A stretch of DNA of 64,000 nucleotides, taken from the NCBI RefSeq assembly GCF_000974485.1, contig NZ_BBOM01000008.1:558001-622000 (forward strand), written 5' to 3'. The DNA is from Streptomyces sp. NBRC 109706 (GTDB taxonomy: Bacteria > Actinomycetota > Actinomycetes > Streptomycetales > Streptomycetaceae). A program made the translations under genes and the position numbers. Shown here piece after piece: positions 23,271 through 61,600 of the stretch. Under the pieces are notes generated by a model, which saw only the letters and a program-made list of their open reading frames with translations, searched no databases and was not told where the DNA came from. Position 1 is the stretch's first letter, and each line of letters begins with the position of its first letter.

Positions 23271-26069
23271 TCAGGACGGGTGGCCCACCCACGACAGCAG
23301 GCTGGTCGGCAGGTCCGAACGACTGTTGATCTCCAACTTGCGGTACACCCGCGTCAGATGCTGCTCGACGGTGCTCACCGTCACAAACAGCTTTCTGGCG
23401 ATCTGCCGGTTGGTGCAGCCCTGCGCCGCCAGCGAGGCGACCCGGCGCTCGGCGTCGCTCAGCTCGAAGATCGCCGGATCGTCCGTGAGCGGGGCGATCG
23501 ACGGGACCGCCTCGGCGAGCGGATGGTGCTGCTCCGGCATGGTCACCATGATCTGGCTGGCCAGCTGCTGCGCCCGCCGGCCGATGACGCGGGCGCGGGT
23601 GTACTCGCCGAGCGCGTGCTGCGCGTTGCTCAGCTCCGCCAGCGCGTCGGCCAACTCCAACTGGTCACCGCTGGCCTGCAACAGCTCGACGGCCTCCCGC
23701 AGGATCGGCGGCCGGCCGCGCAGCTCGCTGGACGCGGCCAGCACGCGCAGCGTGATCCCCCGGGTGCGGGTGTTCCGGGTGCCCAGCCGCGCCAGCTGGT
23801 CGGCGGCCAGGGTGCCGGCGGAGAACCCGCCGGCCAGCCGGGCCGCGGCCAGATCGGTGCGCCAGGGCACCAGCCCCGGCAGGTCGGGACCCCAGCGCCG
23901 CATCAGCTCGCCACAGGCCTCGAAGTCCTCGATCGCGGCCTCGTGACTGCCACACGCCAGGTAGTAGTAGCCACGGGCCCGCCGGTAGTGCAGCCCGATC
24001 GTGGTCTGGAACATGGCCTCCGGCACCGCCATGTTCAGATGGCTGAGCGCCTGCTCCTTCTCACCCGCCCGGGTCGCGGTCATGACCAGGACGGACAGCG
24101 GAATACCGATGAGCACGCCAAGACCCTTGGGCGGGATCTGCCGAAGCGCGTCGCGGGCATGCCGCTCGGCTTCCGTCAGCGCACCCTGGCGATGGCTCAC
24201 CATAGCCCGCAGCCCGGAGAGTGCGGCCAACCAGGTGGGCGCCGACCGCTGCCGCACCTCGTCCAACAGCCGATCGCACCAGGACGCCGCCGCGTCCAGG
24301 CAGTCCGCGTAGATCAGCGTCTCCAGGGCGATCAGCACGGGATAGAGGGTGCGGCCGTCCAGGCGGCAGCTCTGCAGCAGCGCCTTGGCGTCGGCCACCG
24401 CCTCGTCGGTGTATCCGGACGCGTGCACCGTCTGGACGATGCCCGCCGCCAGCGTCCGCAACTTGACGGTGGTGACGGGGCGCGCCAGCGAGGCCGCCGG
24501 CGGCTCCTTCACCGGCTCGACCACGCCCGGATACCAGTGCGCCAGCGCCATCCGGGCGCTGTGGAGATGCCCGGCCAGCTCGTGCCCCTCGGCCGCCCCC
24601 TCCGTCGCCGCCGTCGACTCCTCGACCCGGGCCAGCACCGACACCGCCTCGGCCGGCCGGCCGTACCACTCCAGCGGGGCGATCAACGCCAGCGACTCCT
24701 CGGCGGACAGCCGCCCCGATCCGGACGCGTCGAGCAGCCTGTCCACATGGCTCTCCGCGAACACGGGATCCAGCCGCCACTTCGCGCGCACCAGCAGCGC
24801 CTCGATGCCGACCCGGGAACCCGTATCGGTGTCCTCACGGTCGGCCAGCCGCAGGCAGTCGAGCGCCAGACCACCGTCGTCCTCCGTCAACGCCTGCTCG
24901 GCCGCCTTCAGCAGCACCGGCACCGACCCGGGCGGCATGGACTGCCGCGCCGCGACCCAGTGCCGCGCGACCCGCACCGGCGTGGCGCCGGCCCGGTCCA
25001 GCAGCTCGGCGATCCTGGCGTGCAACGCGGCGCGCTCCTGCGGGCTCATCAGATCGAGCACCACCTCGCGGGCCCGCTGATGACGCAGCCGGCCGTTCGC
25101 GACCAGCCCCGCCTCCGTCGCCGCGTTGACGGCCCAGTCGGTGGCCGGCGTCGTCCAGTCCAACAGCTCGGCGAGAAACGCGACGGACACCGCCTCGTCC
25201 AACGCGGCCACGGCACGCACCAACGGCAGCAGGCTGGGGTCGCTGCGCACCAGGCAGTTCAGCACGGCCTGCCCGAAGGCATGCCCGGAAGCCGGGATCG
25301 ACGTCTCGGGATGACCGGCCCGCCGGCGCGCCTGCGCGGCCTTGATCTCCTCGACCAACGCCATCAGCAGCAACGGACTTCCACCGGTCGCCTCGTAGAG
25401 CGCCGCCGGCGTGTTGTCCTCCAGATCGACTGCCTCGGCCCGAAGCACCGTGGCGACCCCCACCGGCGACAGCATGTTGAGGCGGATCAGCTGGCGGTGC
25501 GGCTGGCTGAGCAGCTCGGCCCAGATCATCGGCTGCGTCGGTCGGACGGTGGTGGTGTCGCTGAGCACGACGAGGACCCGCGCCCGGTCGATCCGCCGCA
25601 CCAGATAGCGCAGGCACTGCAGCGAGGCCGCGTCGACGAAGTGCGCGTCGTCGACACCGATCAGCAGCGGCACCCGTTCCGCCACGGCCAGCAGGATGCC
25701 GGTCAGACCGTGCAGAACGGGCATGACGACCTGGGCTATCGACCCGTCGTCGCTGTCGTGCAGCATCGACGTGAGCGCGCCGGCCTCCAACAGCCGTTGG
25801 ACCCGCCCGGCCTCCTCGTCCGGCAGTTCCAACCCGGCGAAGATCTGTGTCATGGCGCCCATGGGGATGGACTGCTCGGCCTGCGATCCGGTGGCCCCGA
25901 CATAGGCGACGCCCGCTGCGGCCGCCTCGCGCGCCAGACTGCGCAGCAGCTCGGTCTTGCCGACCCCGACCGGGCCACGGATGACGACCGACCCGCCGTT
26001 GCCGCCGAAACACTGGGCGAGGGAGGCACGTAGTACCGCCAGTTCGGCGTCCCATTCGACCGGCACCAT
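23271..26069 (-). CDS. LAL-family (large ATP-binding LuxR) pathway activator
   Basis: The protein has 932 residues. An N-terminal AAA-type ATPase carries Walker A GPVGVGKT (about 32-39) and an acidic strand VPLLIGVDDAHFVDA (Walker B-like). A long helical, TPR-like middle follows, and a C-terminal LuxR helix-turn-helix (LSDAERRVASLAAQGCTNRQ, then TVSTVEQHLTRVYRKL). LAL proteins are usual cluster-situated activators of polyketide genes. The ATG at 26069 has GGGGAG nine bases upstream; the GTG two codons earlier is too close to it. The gene lies downstream of the PKS genes on the same strand and before the P450 gene. No TTA codon was seen in it. Confidence 0.9.
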   Translation of the reverse strand: MVPVEWDAELAVLRASLAQCFGGNGGSVVIRGPVGVGKTELLRSLAREAAAAGVAYVGATGSQAEQSIPMGAMTQIFAGLELPDEEAGRVQRLLEAGALTSMLHDSDDGSIAQVVMPVLHGLTGILLAVAERVPLLIGVDDAHFVDAASLQCLRYLVRRIDRARVLVVLSDTTTVRPTQPMIWAELLSQPHRQLIRLNMLSPVGVATVLRAEAVDLEDNTPAALYEATGGSPLLLMALVEEIKAAQARRRAGHPETSIPASGHAFGQAVLNCLVRSDPSLLPLVRAVAALDEAVSVAFLAELLDWTTPATDWAVNAATEAGLVANGRLRHQRAREVVLDLMSPQERAALHARIAELLDRAGATPVRVARHWVAARQSMPPGSVPVLLKAAEQALTEDDGGLALDCLRLADREDTDTGSRVGIEALLVRAKWRLDPVFAESHVDRLLDASGSGRLSAEESLALIAPLEWYGRPAEAVSVLARVEESTAATEGAAEGHELAGHLHSARMALAHWYPGVVEPVKEPPAASLARPVTTVKLRTLAAGIVQTVHASGYTDEAVADAKALLQSCRLDGRTLYPVLIALETLIYADCLDAAASWCDRLLDEVRQRSAPTWLAALSGLRAMVSHRQGALTEAERHARDALRQIPPKGLGVLIGIPLSVLVMTATRAGEKEQALSHLNMAVPEAMFQTTIGLHYRRARGYYYLACGSHEAAIEDFEACGELMRRWGPDLPGLVPWRTDLAAARLAGGFSAGTLAADQLARLGTRNTRTRGITLRVLAASSELRGRPPILREAVELLQASGDQLELADALAELSNAQHALGEYTRARVIGRRAQQLASQIMVTMPEQHHPLAEAVPSIAPLTDDPAIFELSDAERRVASLAAQGCTNRQIARKLFVTVSTVEQHLTRVYRKLEINSRSDLPTSLLSWVGHPS

Positions 26070-26075
26070 AGACAC

Positions 26076-26359
26076 ACTCTCCCCGTTAGCTCACCAGTGG
26101 CCGCCCCTCCTCTCTCCGAACCTGACGCATCGTGCTGGTGGCCCGCACGACGGCAGTTACCGGATACCGCGACCTGCAGCGATATGAGGTTTCACCGCAG
26201 AGAGTTGGGCCCGCATCCACGTGCCCCGGGAGCTGCCAGAATCCTGCCACCGTGGTGCGGCGGCACGCAATGAACACGAGGTAACGCATAGCATTCCTTG
26301 GGTTTCCCACAGGTTCCACACAGACGAGCCGGGCAGAACGGACAGCCCTTTAAGGGGTG
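26076..26359. other. Non-coding leader region of the LAL gene
   Basis: About 280 bp without a credible gene separate the LAL start from the thioesterase remnant. It is less G+C rich than its surroundings in places (26270-26330) and should contain the LAL promoter, but no promoter pair stands out. The short partial palindrome CCCTTTAAGGGG lies at 26346-26357. Confidence 0.4.
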
Positions 26360-26515
26360 TTACCGGTCGGCTTGTCCGAATATGGCGCGGACAGGGAAAC
26401 TCGCGGAGCCACCGGTAGGCGGCAGACAGCGCAGACGAAGTGGCCGGATGTCGCTGCCCGGCACGGGGCGGTCGCGGCGGATCCACAGGCCGGGGTCGTC
26501 CTGCGCGATCGTCAT
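26360..26515 (-). pseudogene. Truncated remnant of a type II thioesterase gene
   Basis: An ATG at 26515, with a GAGGGG ribosome site, opens a 51-residue frame containing LWIRRDRPVPGSDIRPLRL followed by CLPPTGGSASF. This is the N-terminus of type II thioesterases (typically LWIRRFHPAP...RLVCFPHAGGSAS). After GGSASF the similarity stops and a TAA follows at 26360; no other frame downstream resumes the family (no GHSMG motif). The GHSMG serine and catalytic histidine would lie in the missing part, so it cannot be an active editing enzyme. Its position right after the PKS operon is where such genes usually sit. Confidence 0.65.
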
Positions 26516-26544
26516 CCGCCAACCCCCCTCGCCGTCCTGTCGCC

Positions 26545-26582
26545 TGATCTCCGGGCGCATTCCAGTGATCGCCCGGAGATCA
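26545..26582 (-). terminator. Strong hairpin after the PKS operon
   Basis: TGATCTCCGGGCG pairs perfectly with CGCCCGGAGATCA (13-bp stem, 12-nt loop), 83 bases past the stop of PKS gene C and before the thioesterase remnant. It is the likely end of the PKS transcript. Confidence 0.75.
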
Positions 26583-26611
26583 TCTTCAGCGGCGGAGGGT
26601 ACGGACGACAA

Positions 26612-26637
26612 CCCCTACCGTGATCGCCCGCCCCCTA
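26612..26637. promoter_or_regulatory. Pair of CCCCTA repeats 20 bp apart
   Basis: CCCCTA at 26612-26617 and 26632-26637 are direct repeats two helical turns apart, between the PKS stop and its terminator. Together with the copies before the P450 gene they may form a regulon motif of the LAL protein. Confidence 0.3.
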
Positions 26638-26664
26638 TCGGCGGGCGCCGATCGACGCGGGGCC

Positions 26665-51015
<24,351 letters not shown>

Positions 51016-51016
51016 G

Positions 51017-55630
<4,614 letters not shown>

Positions 55631-55647
55631 GTCGTGTTCCCGGCGGC

Positions 55648-58600
55648 TCAGTGCGACTCGTCGAGGATCTGGAACAGCTCCTCGGCGGTCGCCGTTTCGA
55701 GGTCGACGGCGTCGTCGGCCCGTTGCTTCCCCTCGTTCCACCGGGCCAGCAGCTCCCGCAGCCGGCCGCCGACCCGGGCCCGGTCGGCGTCGTCGGCGTC
55801 CACGGCGCCCAGGACGTCCGCCAGCCGGTCCAGTTCCTCAAGGGCGCGCTCGGACGCCGACACCGGCTCGGGGGCCAGCTCGCCGAGGAGGTGCCGGGTC
55901 AGGGCGACCGGGTTGGGGTGGTCGAACACCATGGTGGCCAGCAGCCGGAGGCCGGTCAGGGCGGCGAGCCGGTTGCGCAGTTCGACGCCGGTGAGGGAGT
56001 CGACCCCGATCTCCAGGAAACCCCGGTCCGTGCGGACCGCCTCGGGTCCTGAGTGGCCGAGGACGGCGGCGAGTTGGGAACGGACCAGGTCCAGGACCAG
56101 CTCATGGCGCTCGGCCTCGTCGAGTTCGGCGAGACGGCGACGCAGCCCCGCCCCGTTGTCGCCGGCCGCCACCGGGGATGTCCGGCCCGGCCGGACCAGA
56201 TCGCGCAACAGCGGCGGCACCGCCTCGGATCGGGTGCGCAGCGCCCCGACGTCCAGCAGCATCGGGACGGTCCCCGCGGTGGTGGCGCCGCGCGCCGCGT
56301 CGAAGAGTGCCATGCCGTCCGCCGTGGCCATCGGCGTCAGCCCCAGCCGCTTGACGCGCCTGATGTCGGCGTCGGTGAGCCGGCTTGTCATGCCGCTCGC
56401 CTCGGCCCACGGGCCCCACGCCATGGAGACCCCGGCCAGGCCGCCGGCGCGACGGTGCTGGGCGAGGGCGTCCAGATACGCGTTCGCCGCCGCGTAGTTG
56501 GCCTGCCCGACGGCGCCGAACGTCGCCGACGCCGAGGAGAACAGCACAAAAGTGGACAGTTCCAGATGCCGGGTCAGCTCGTGCAGGTGCAGCGCGCCGT
56601 TCGCCTTGGCGTGCAGCACCCGGTCCAGCCGGTCGGCGTCCAGATCGGTCACCATGCCGTCGTCGACCGTGCCGGCGGCGTGCACCACGGCGCGCAGTGG
56701 TCGGTCGGCCGGGATGCCGGCCAGCAGCCGGGCGACCTCGTCCCGTTCGCCGATATCGCAGGCCACGACGCTCGCCTCGCAGCCGAACGCGGCGAGTTCG
56801 GCGACCAGTTCGGCGGCGCCGGGGGAGCGCGGGCCGCGCCGGCTGGTCAGCAGCAGCCGGCGCACGCCGTGCGCGGCGGCCAGATGCCGGGCGAGCGCCG
56901 AGCCGATGGTGCCGGTGCCGCCGGTGATCAGGGTCGTGCCCTCGGCATCGACGTCCACCGGTTTCGGCGGCTCGGCCCGCACCAGGCGCGGCGCGTGCGC
57001 CCGGCCGGCGCGCAGCGCCAGCTGCGGCTCCTCGCCGCCCGGCGCCTCGGCGAGCGCGGCGAGGGACGCGGGATCGTCGTCGACGTCCACCAGGACGAAC
57101 CGGCCCGGGTGTTCGGCCTGCGCCGAGCGGATCAGCCCCCAGGCGGCGGCCGACGCCAGATCCGTGATGTCCCCGCCCGCGTACCCGTCGACCGCGACGG
57201 CGCCCCGGGTGACGATCGTGAGGCGGTCGTCCGCGCGCCGCTCGTCGGCGAGCCAGCGGCGCACCAGCCGCAGCGCCCGGTGCGCCACGCCGCCCGGGCC
57301 CGCCGGCCCGTCGCCTGCGGCCAGCGGTGCCAGGGCCCGGGCCGTGCCGGCGTCGCCCTCGTCGGCGCCAGGGACGATCCGGGCGCCGGCGGCCCTGAGC
57401 CGGTCGCCCAGGCCCAGCGGGTCGGGGCCGAACAGCGCCCAGGACGCCTCGCCCGGCGCCGGGGCGCCCGCCACCTCGACCCAGTCGACCCGGAACAGCG
57501 CGTTGCCTGCCGGATCCGGCGCCGCGCCGAAGTCGTCGGGCACCGGCCGGGCGACGATCGCGTCCACCGTGCCGACCGGCGCGCCGTCCGCGGCGGCCAC
57601 CGTCACGGCGACGCCGTCGGCGCCCTCCGTCGTCAGCCGGACCCGCAGCGCGCCGACGCCGTGCCGCAGCAGCCGCACGCCGCGCCAGGAGAACGGCAGC
57701 TCGGCCCGGGCCGGTTCGCCGCCCTCGCGCAGCGAACGCAGCAGGCCGATACCGTGCAGCGCCGCGTCCAACAGGGCCGGATGGACGGCGAAGCCGGCCG
57801 CGTCCCGCTCCTCCGAGGTGTCGGGGGCGAACGCGACCTCGGCGTACACCGCCCCGTCGCGGTGCCAGGCGCCGCGCATGGCCTGGAACGCCGGCCCGTA
57901 GCGGTAGCCGAGGGCGGCGAGGTCGTCGTAGAAGCCGCCGAGGTCGATCTCGGTGGCGCCGGCCGGCGGCCACCGCGTCAGGTCCCCTGGCTCCGGGGCC
58001 GGTTCGGGCGTCGTGGGCGCGAGCGTCGCGGTGGCGTGCGGCGTCCAGTCGTCCGCCGCCCCGCCCGCGTCCCGCGTGCCGTCGTCGGGCCGGGAGTAGA
58101 TGCCGAGGGACCGCCGCCCGGTGTCGTCCGGCGGCTGGACGATGGCCTGGACGCGGACGGCGTCGGAGCCGGTGAGGATCAGCGGACCGCCGAGGGTCAG
58201 CTCCTCGACGAACCCGCAGCCCACCTGCCCGCCCACGGTCGCGGCCAACTCGACAAACGCGGTCCCCGGCACCAGCACCTGGCCCAGGACGGCGTGGTCG
58301 GCGAGCCACGGATGGGTCCGCGTCGACAACCGGCCGGTCAGCAGCACGATATCGGTGCCGGCGACCGGAGCCGCCGCCGTGAGAATCGGGTGCTCGGTGG
58401 CGTCGAGGCCCGCGCCCGCCGGGTCGGCGCCGGGCGCCGCCACGGCCGAACTCATCCAGTACCGCTCCGACTGGAACGGATACGTCGGCAGGTCGACGGC
58501 GCGCGCGCCTCGGCCGCCCAGCACGGCGCCCCAGTCGACCCGGACCCCGGACGCGTGCGCCTCGGCCGCCGAGGCGAGCATGCGGGCCGCGTCGCCCTTG

Positions 58601-61600
58601 CCCTGGCGCAGCGACGCCACCGGCGGCGGCCAGGCGACGCCGGCGTTGTCGATCCCCTCCAGGGTCTCCTGGACGCCCATGGTGAGCGTCGGATGCGGAC
58701 TGATCTCGACGAAGTGCCGGTAGCCCTGCTCGGCCAGGCCCCGCACGGCGGGCTCGAACCCGACGCACCGCCGCAGGTTGTCGTACCAGTAGGCGCCGTC
58801 CAGCGTGGTGGTGTCGATCCAGTCGCCGGTCACGCTGGAGAAGAACGGGACGGTGCCGGCGCGCGGTTCGACGCCAGCCAGGGCGGCGCGCAGCGGCTCG
58901 GCCAGCTCCTCGACATGCGGCGAGTGCGAGGCGTAGCCGATCCGCACCGGTCTGGCGCGGATCCGTTCGGCGGCGCAGTCGGCGGCGAACGCGGCGAGCG
59001 CGTCGCTGTCGCCGCTGACGACGTTCGCGTGTGGCGCGTTGCGCGCGCCGACGCAGAGCCGGCCGTCCCAGGCGGCGATGCGCTTCTCGATCTCGGGGAG
59101 CGGCAGCGCCACCGACAGCATGCCGCCCCGGCCGGCGATGCCCGGGAGGAGTTCGGCGCGCCGGGCCACCACCAGCGCCGCGTCGTCCAGGGAGAGGGCG
59201 CCCGCGACATGGGCGGCGGCGATCTCGCCCTGCGAATGGCCGAGCACGGCGTCCGGTTCGACGCCCCAGGAGCGCCACAGCGCGGCCAGCGACACCATCA
59301 CCGTGAACAGCGAGACCTGGATGACGTCGTCACGTTCCAGGGACGCCGCTCCCTCGGTGCCGCGCAGCACGTCGAGCACCGACCAGTCGGTGTAACGGGC
59401 GAACGCCTCGTCGCAGGCGGCGGCCGTCTCGGCGAAGACGGCTTCGGCCGCCAGCAGCGGGCCGCCCATGCCCAGCCACTGCGAACCCTGGCCGGGGAAG
59501 ACAAAGGCGGTGCGGCCCTCGACGGCCCGGCCACGGACCACGCCGGCGGGCAGGCCCCCGGCGGCGAGAGCGGCCAGAGCGGTCGGCGCCTCGCGGCCGC
59601 CGTCGAGCAGCACCGCCCGGTGCTCGAACGCGGTCCTGGTGGTGGCCAACGACCAGGCGATATCGGCCGGTTCCAGCTCCGGGCGGTCCGCCACCAGGGA
59701 CCGCAGCCGCGCGGCCTGCGCCCGCAACGCGCCCTCGGTGCGCGCGGACAGCAGCCAGGGCGCGGGGGCCGACGCGGCTTCCGCGGGTTCGCGCGGCGGG
59801 GCTTTCGGCGCCTGCTCGATGATGGCGTGCGCGTTGGTTCCGCTGCCGCCGAACGACGAGACGCCCGCCCGACGGACCCGGCCGGTGTCCGGCCATTCCC
59901 GTGCCTCGGTGAGCAGCGCGACCGTGCCGGGGGACCAGTCCACATGCGGCGTCGGCTCGTCGACATGCAGGGTGGGCGGCAGCACGCCGTGCCGCAGCGC
60001 CAGCACGGCCTTGATGACGCCGGCGATCCCGGCGGCGCTCTGGGTGTGCCCGATGTTCGACTTGACCGAGCCGATCCACAGCGGGGCGTCGGCCGCCCCG
60101 CGCTCCCCGTAGACGGCCATCAGCGCCTGCGCCTCGATGGGGTCGCCCAGCGGCGTCCCGGTGCCGTGCGCCTCCACGAAGTCGACATCGGCGGCGTCCA
60201 CCCGGGCGGCGGCCAGCGCGGCGGCGATGACGCGGCGCTGCGACGGGCCGTTGGGCGCCGTCATGCCGTTGCTCGCGCCGTCCTGGTTGACGGCGGAGCC
60301 GGCGACCACGGCCAGCACCCGGCGGCCCTCGGCCAGCGCGGTGGACAGCCGCTGCAGCGTGACGACGCCGACGCCCTCGCCCCAGCCGGTGCCGTCGGCG
60401 GCGGCGGCGAACGGCTTGCAGCGGCCGTCGGGCGCCAGGCCCCGCTGGCGGCTGAACTCGGTGAACGACACCGGCGTCGGCAGCACCGTGACACCGCCGG
60501 CCAGCGCCAGGGAGCACTCGCCCTGCCGCAGCGCCTGGGCGGCCAGATGCAGGGCGACCAGCGACGACGAACACGCGGTGTCGACGGTGACGGCCGGGCC
60601 CTCAAGGCCGAGGCTGTAGGACAGCCGCCCGGACACGGCGGCCGTCCCCGTGCCGGCGAGGAAGAACCCCTCGGCGGTGCCCAACGAGTCGGCGCCGCCC
60701 AGGCCGTAGCCCTGGAACGAGGTGCCGACAAACACCCCGGTGCTGCTGCGGAGCAGCCCCGAAGGGTCGATCCTGGCGTTCTCCAGCGCCTCCCAGGCGG
60801 TCTCCAGCAGCACCCGCTGCTGCGGGTCCATCGTCATCGCCTCGCGCGGGCTGATCCCGAAGAACTCGGCGTCGAAGTCCCCCGCGTCGTCGAGGAATCC
60901 GCCCTCGCGGACATAGGAGCTGCCGGCCTGCCGCAGTTCCGGATCGTAGAGCGCTTCGAGATCCCAGCCCCGGTCGTCGGGGAACGGGGTGATCGCGTCC
61001 CGGCCGTTGAGCACCAGTTCCCACAGGTCGTCGGGCGATCGGACGCCGCCGGGGAACCGGCAGGCCATGCCGACGATGGCGATCGGCTCGTCGGCGGCCC
61101 AGGCCCCGGCCGGCGCCCGCACGGCGGGCGTGTCGGCGTCCGCCGGCCGGCCCAGAAGCCGCTCGGCGAGGAAGTCGGTCAGCGCGTTGGGCGTGGGATG
61201 GTCGAACGCGATGGTGGTGGGCAGCCGCAGGCCGGTCGCGGAACGCAGCCGGTTGCGGATGTCGACGGCGGTCAGCGAGTCGAACCCGAGGTCCCGGAAG
61301 GCGCGCCCCGGTTCGATGTCCGCCGGCCCGGCGTGGCCGAGCGCGGCGGCGGCCTCGGTGCGCACCAGGGTGAGCAGCAGCGAGCGGCGTTCCCCCGCGG
61401 GCAGCGCCGCGAGCCGCCGGCCGAGCTCCGAGCCCGCCGCGTCGTCCGCCGGCTCGTCCTCGCCCGCGCCGTCGGCCAAAGCCCGTACCACCTCGGGGAG
61501 TTCGCCGATGAGTGGGCGCGGCCTGGCGGCGGTGTAGCCGGGGGCGAAGCGGGCCCAGTCCATGTCGGTGACGGTGAGCAGCGTCTCGTCGTGGGCCAGG

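Noticed and set aside
26157..26522. Minus-strand frame of 121 residues before the LAL gene
   Set aside because: It has no family resemblance and overlaps the thioesterase remnant in another frame.
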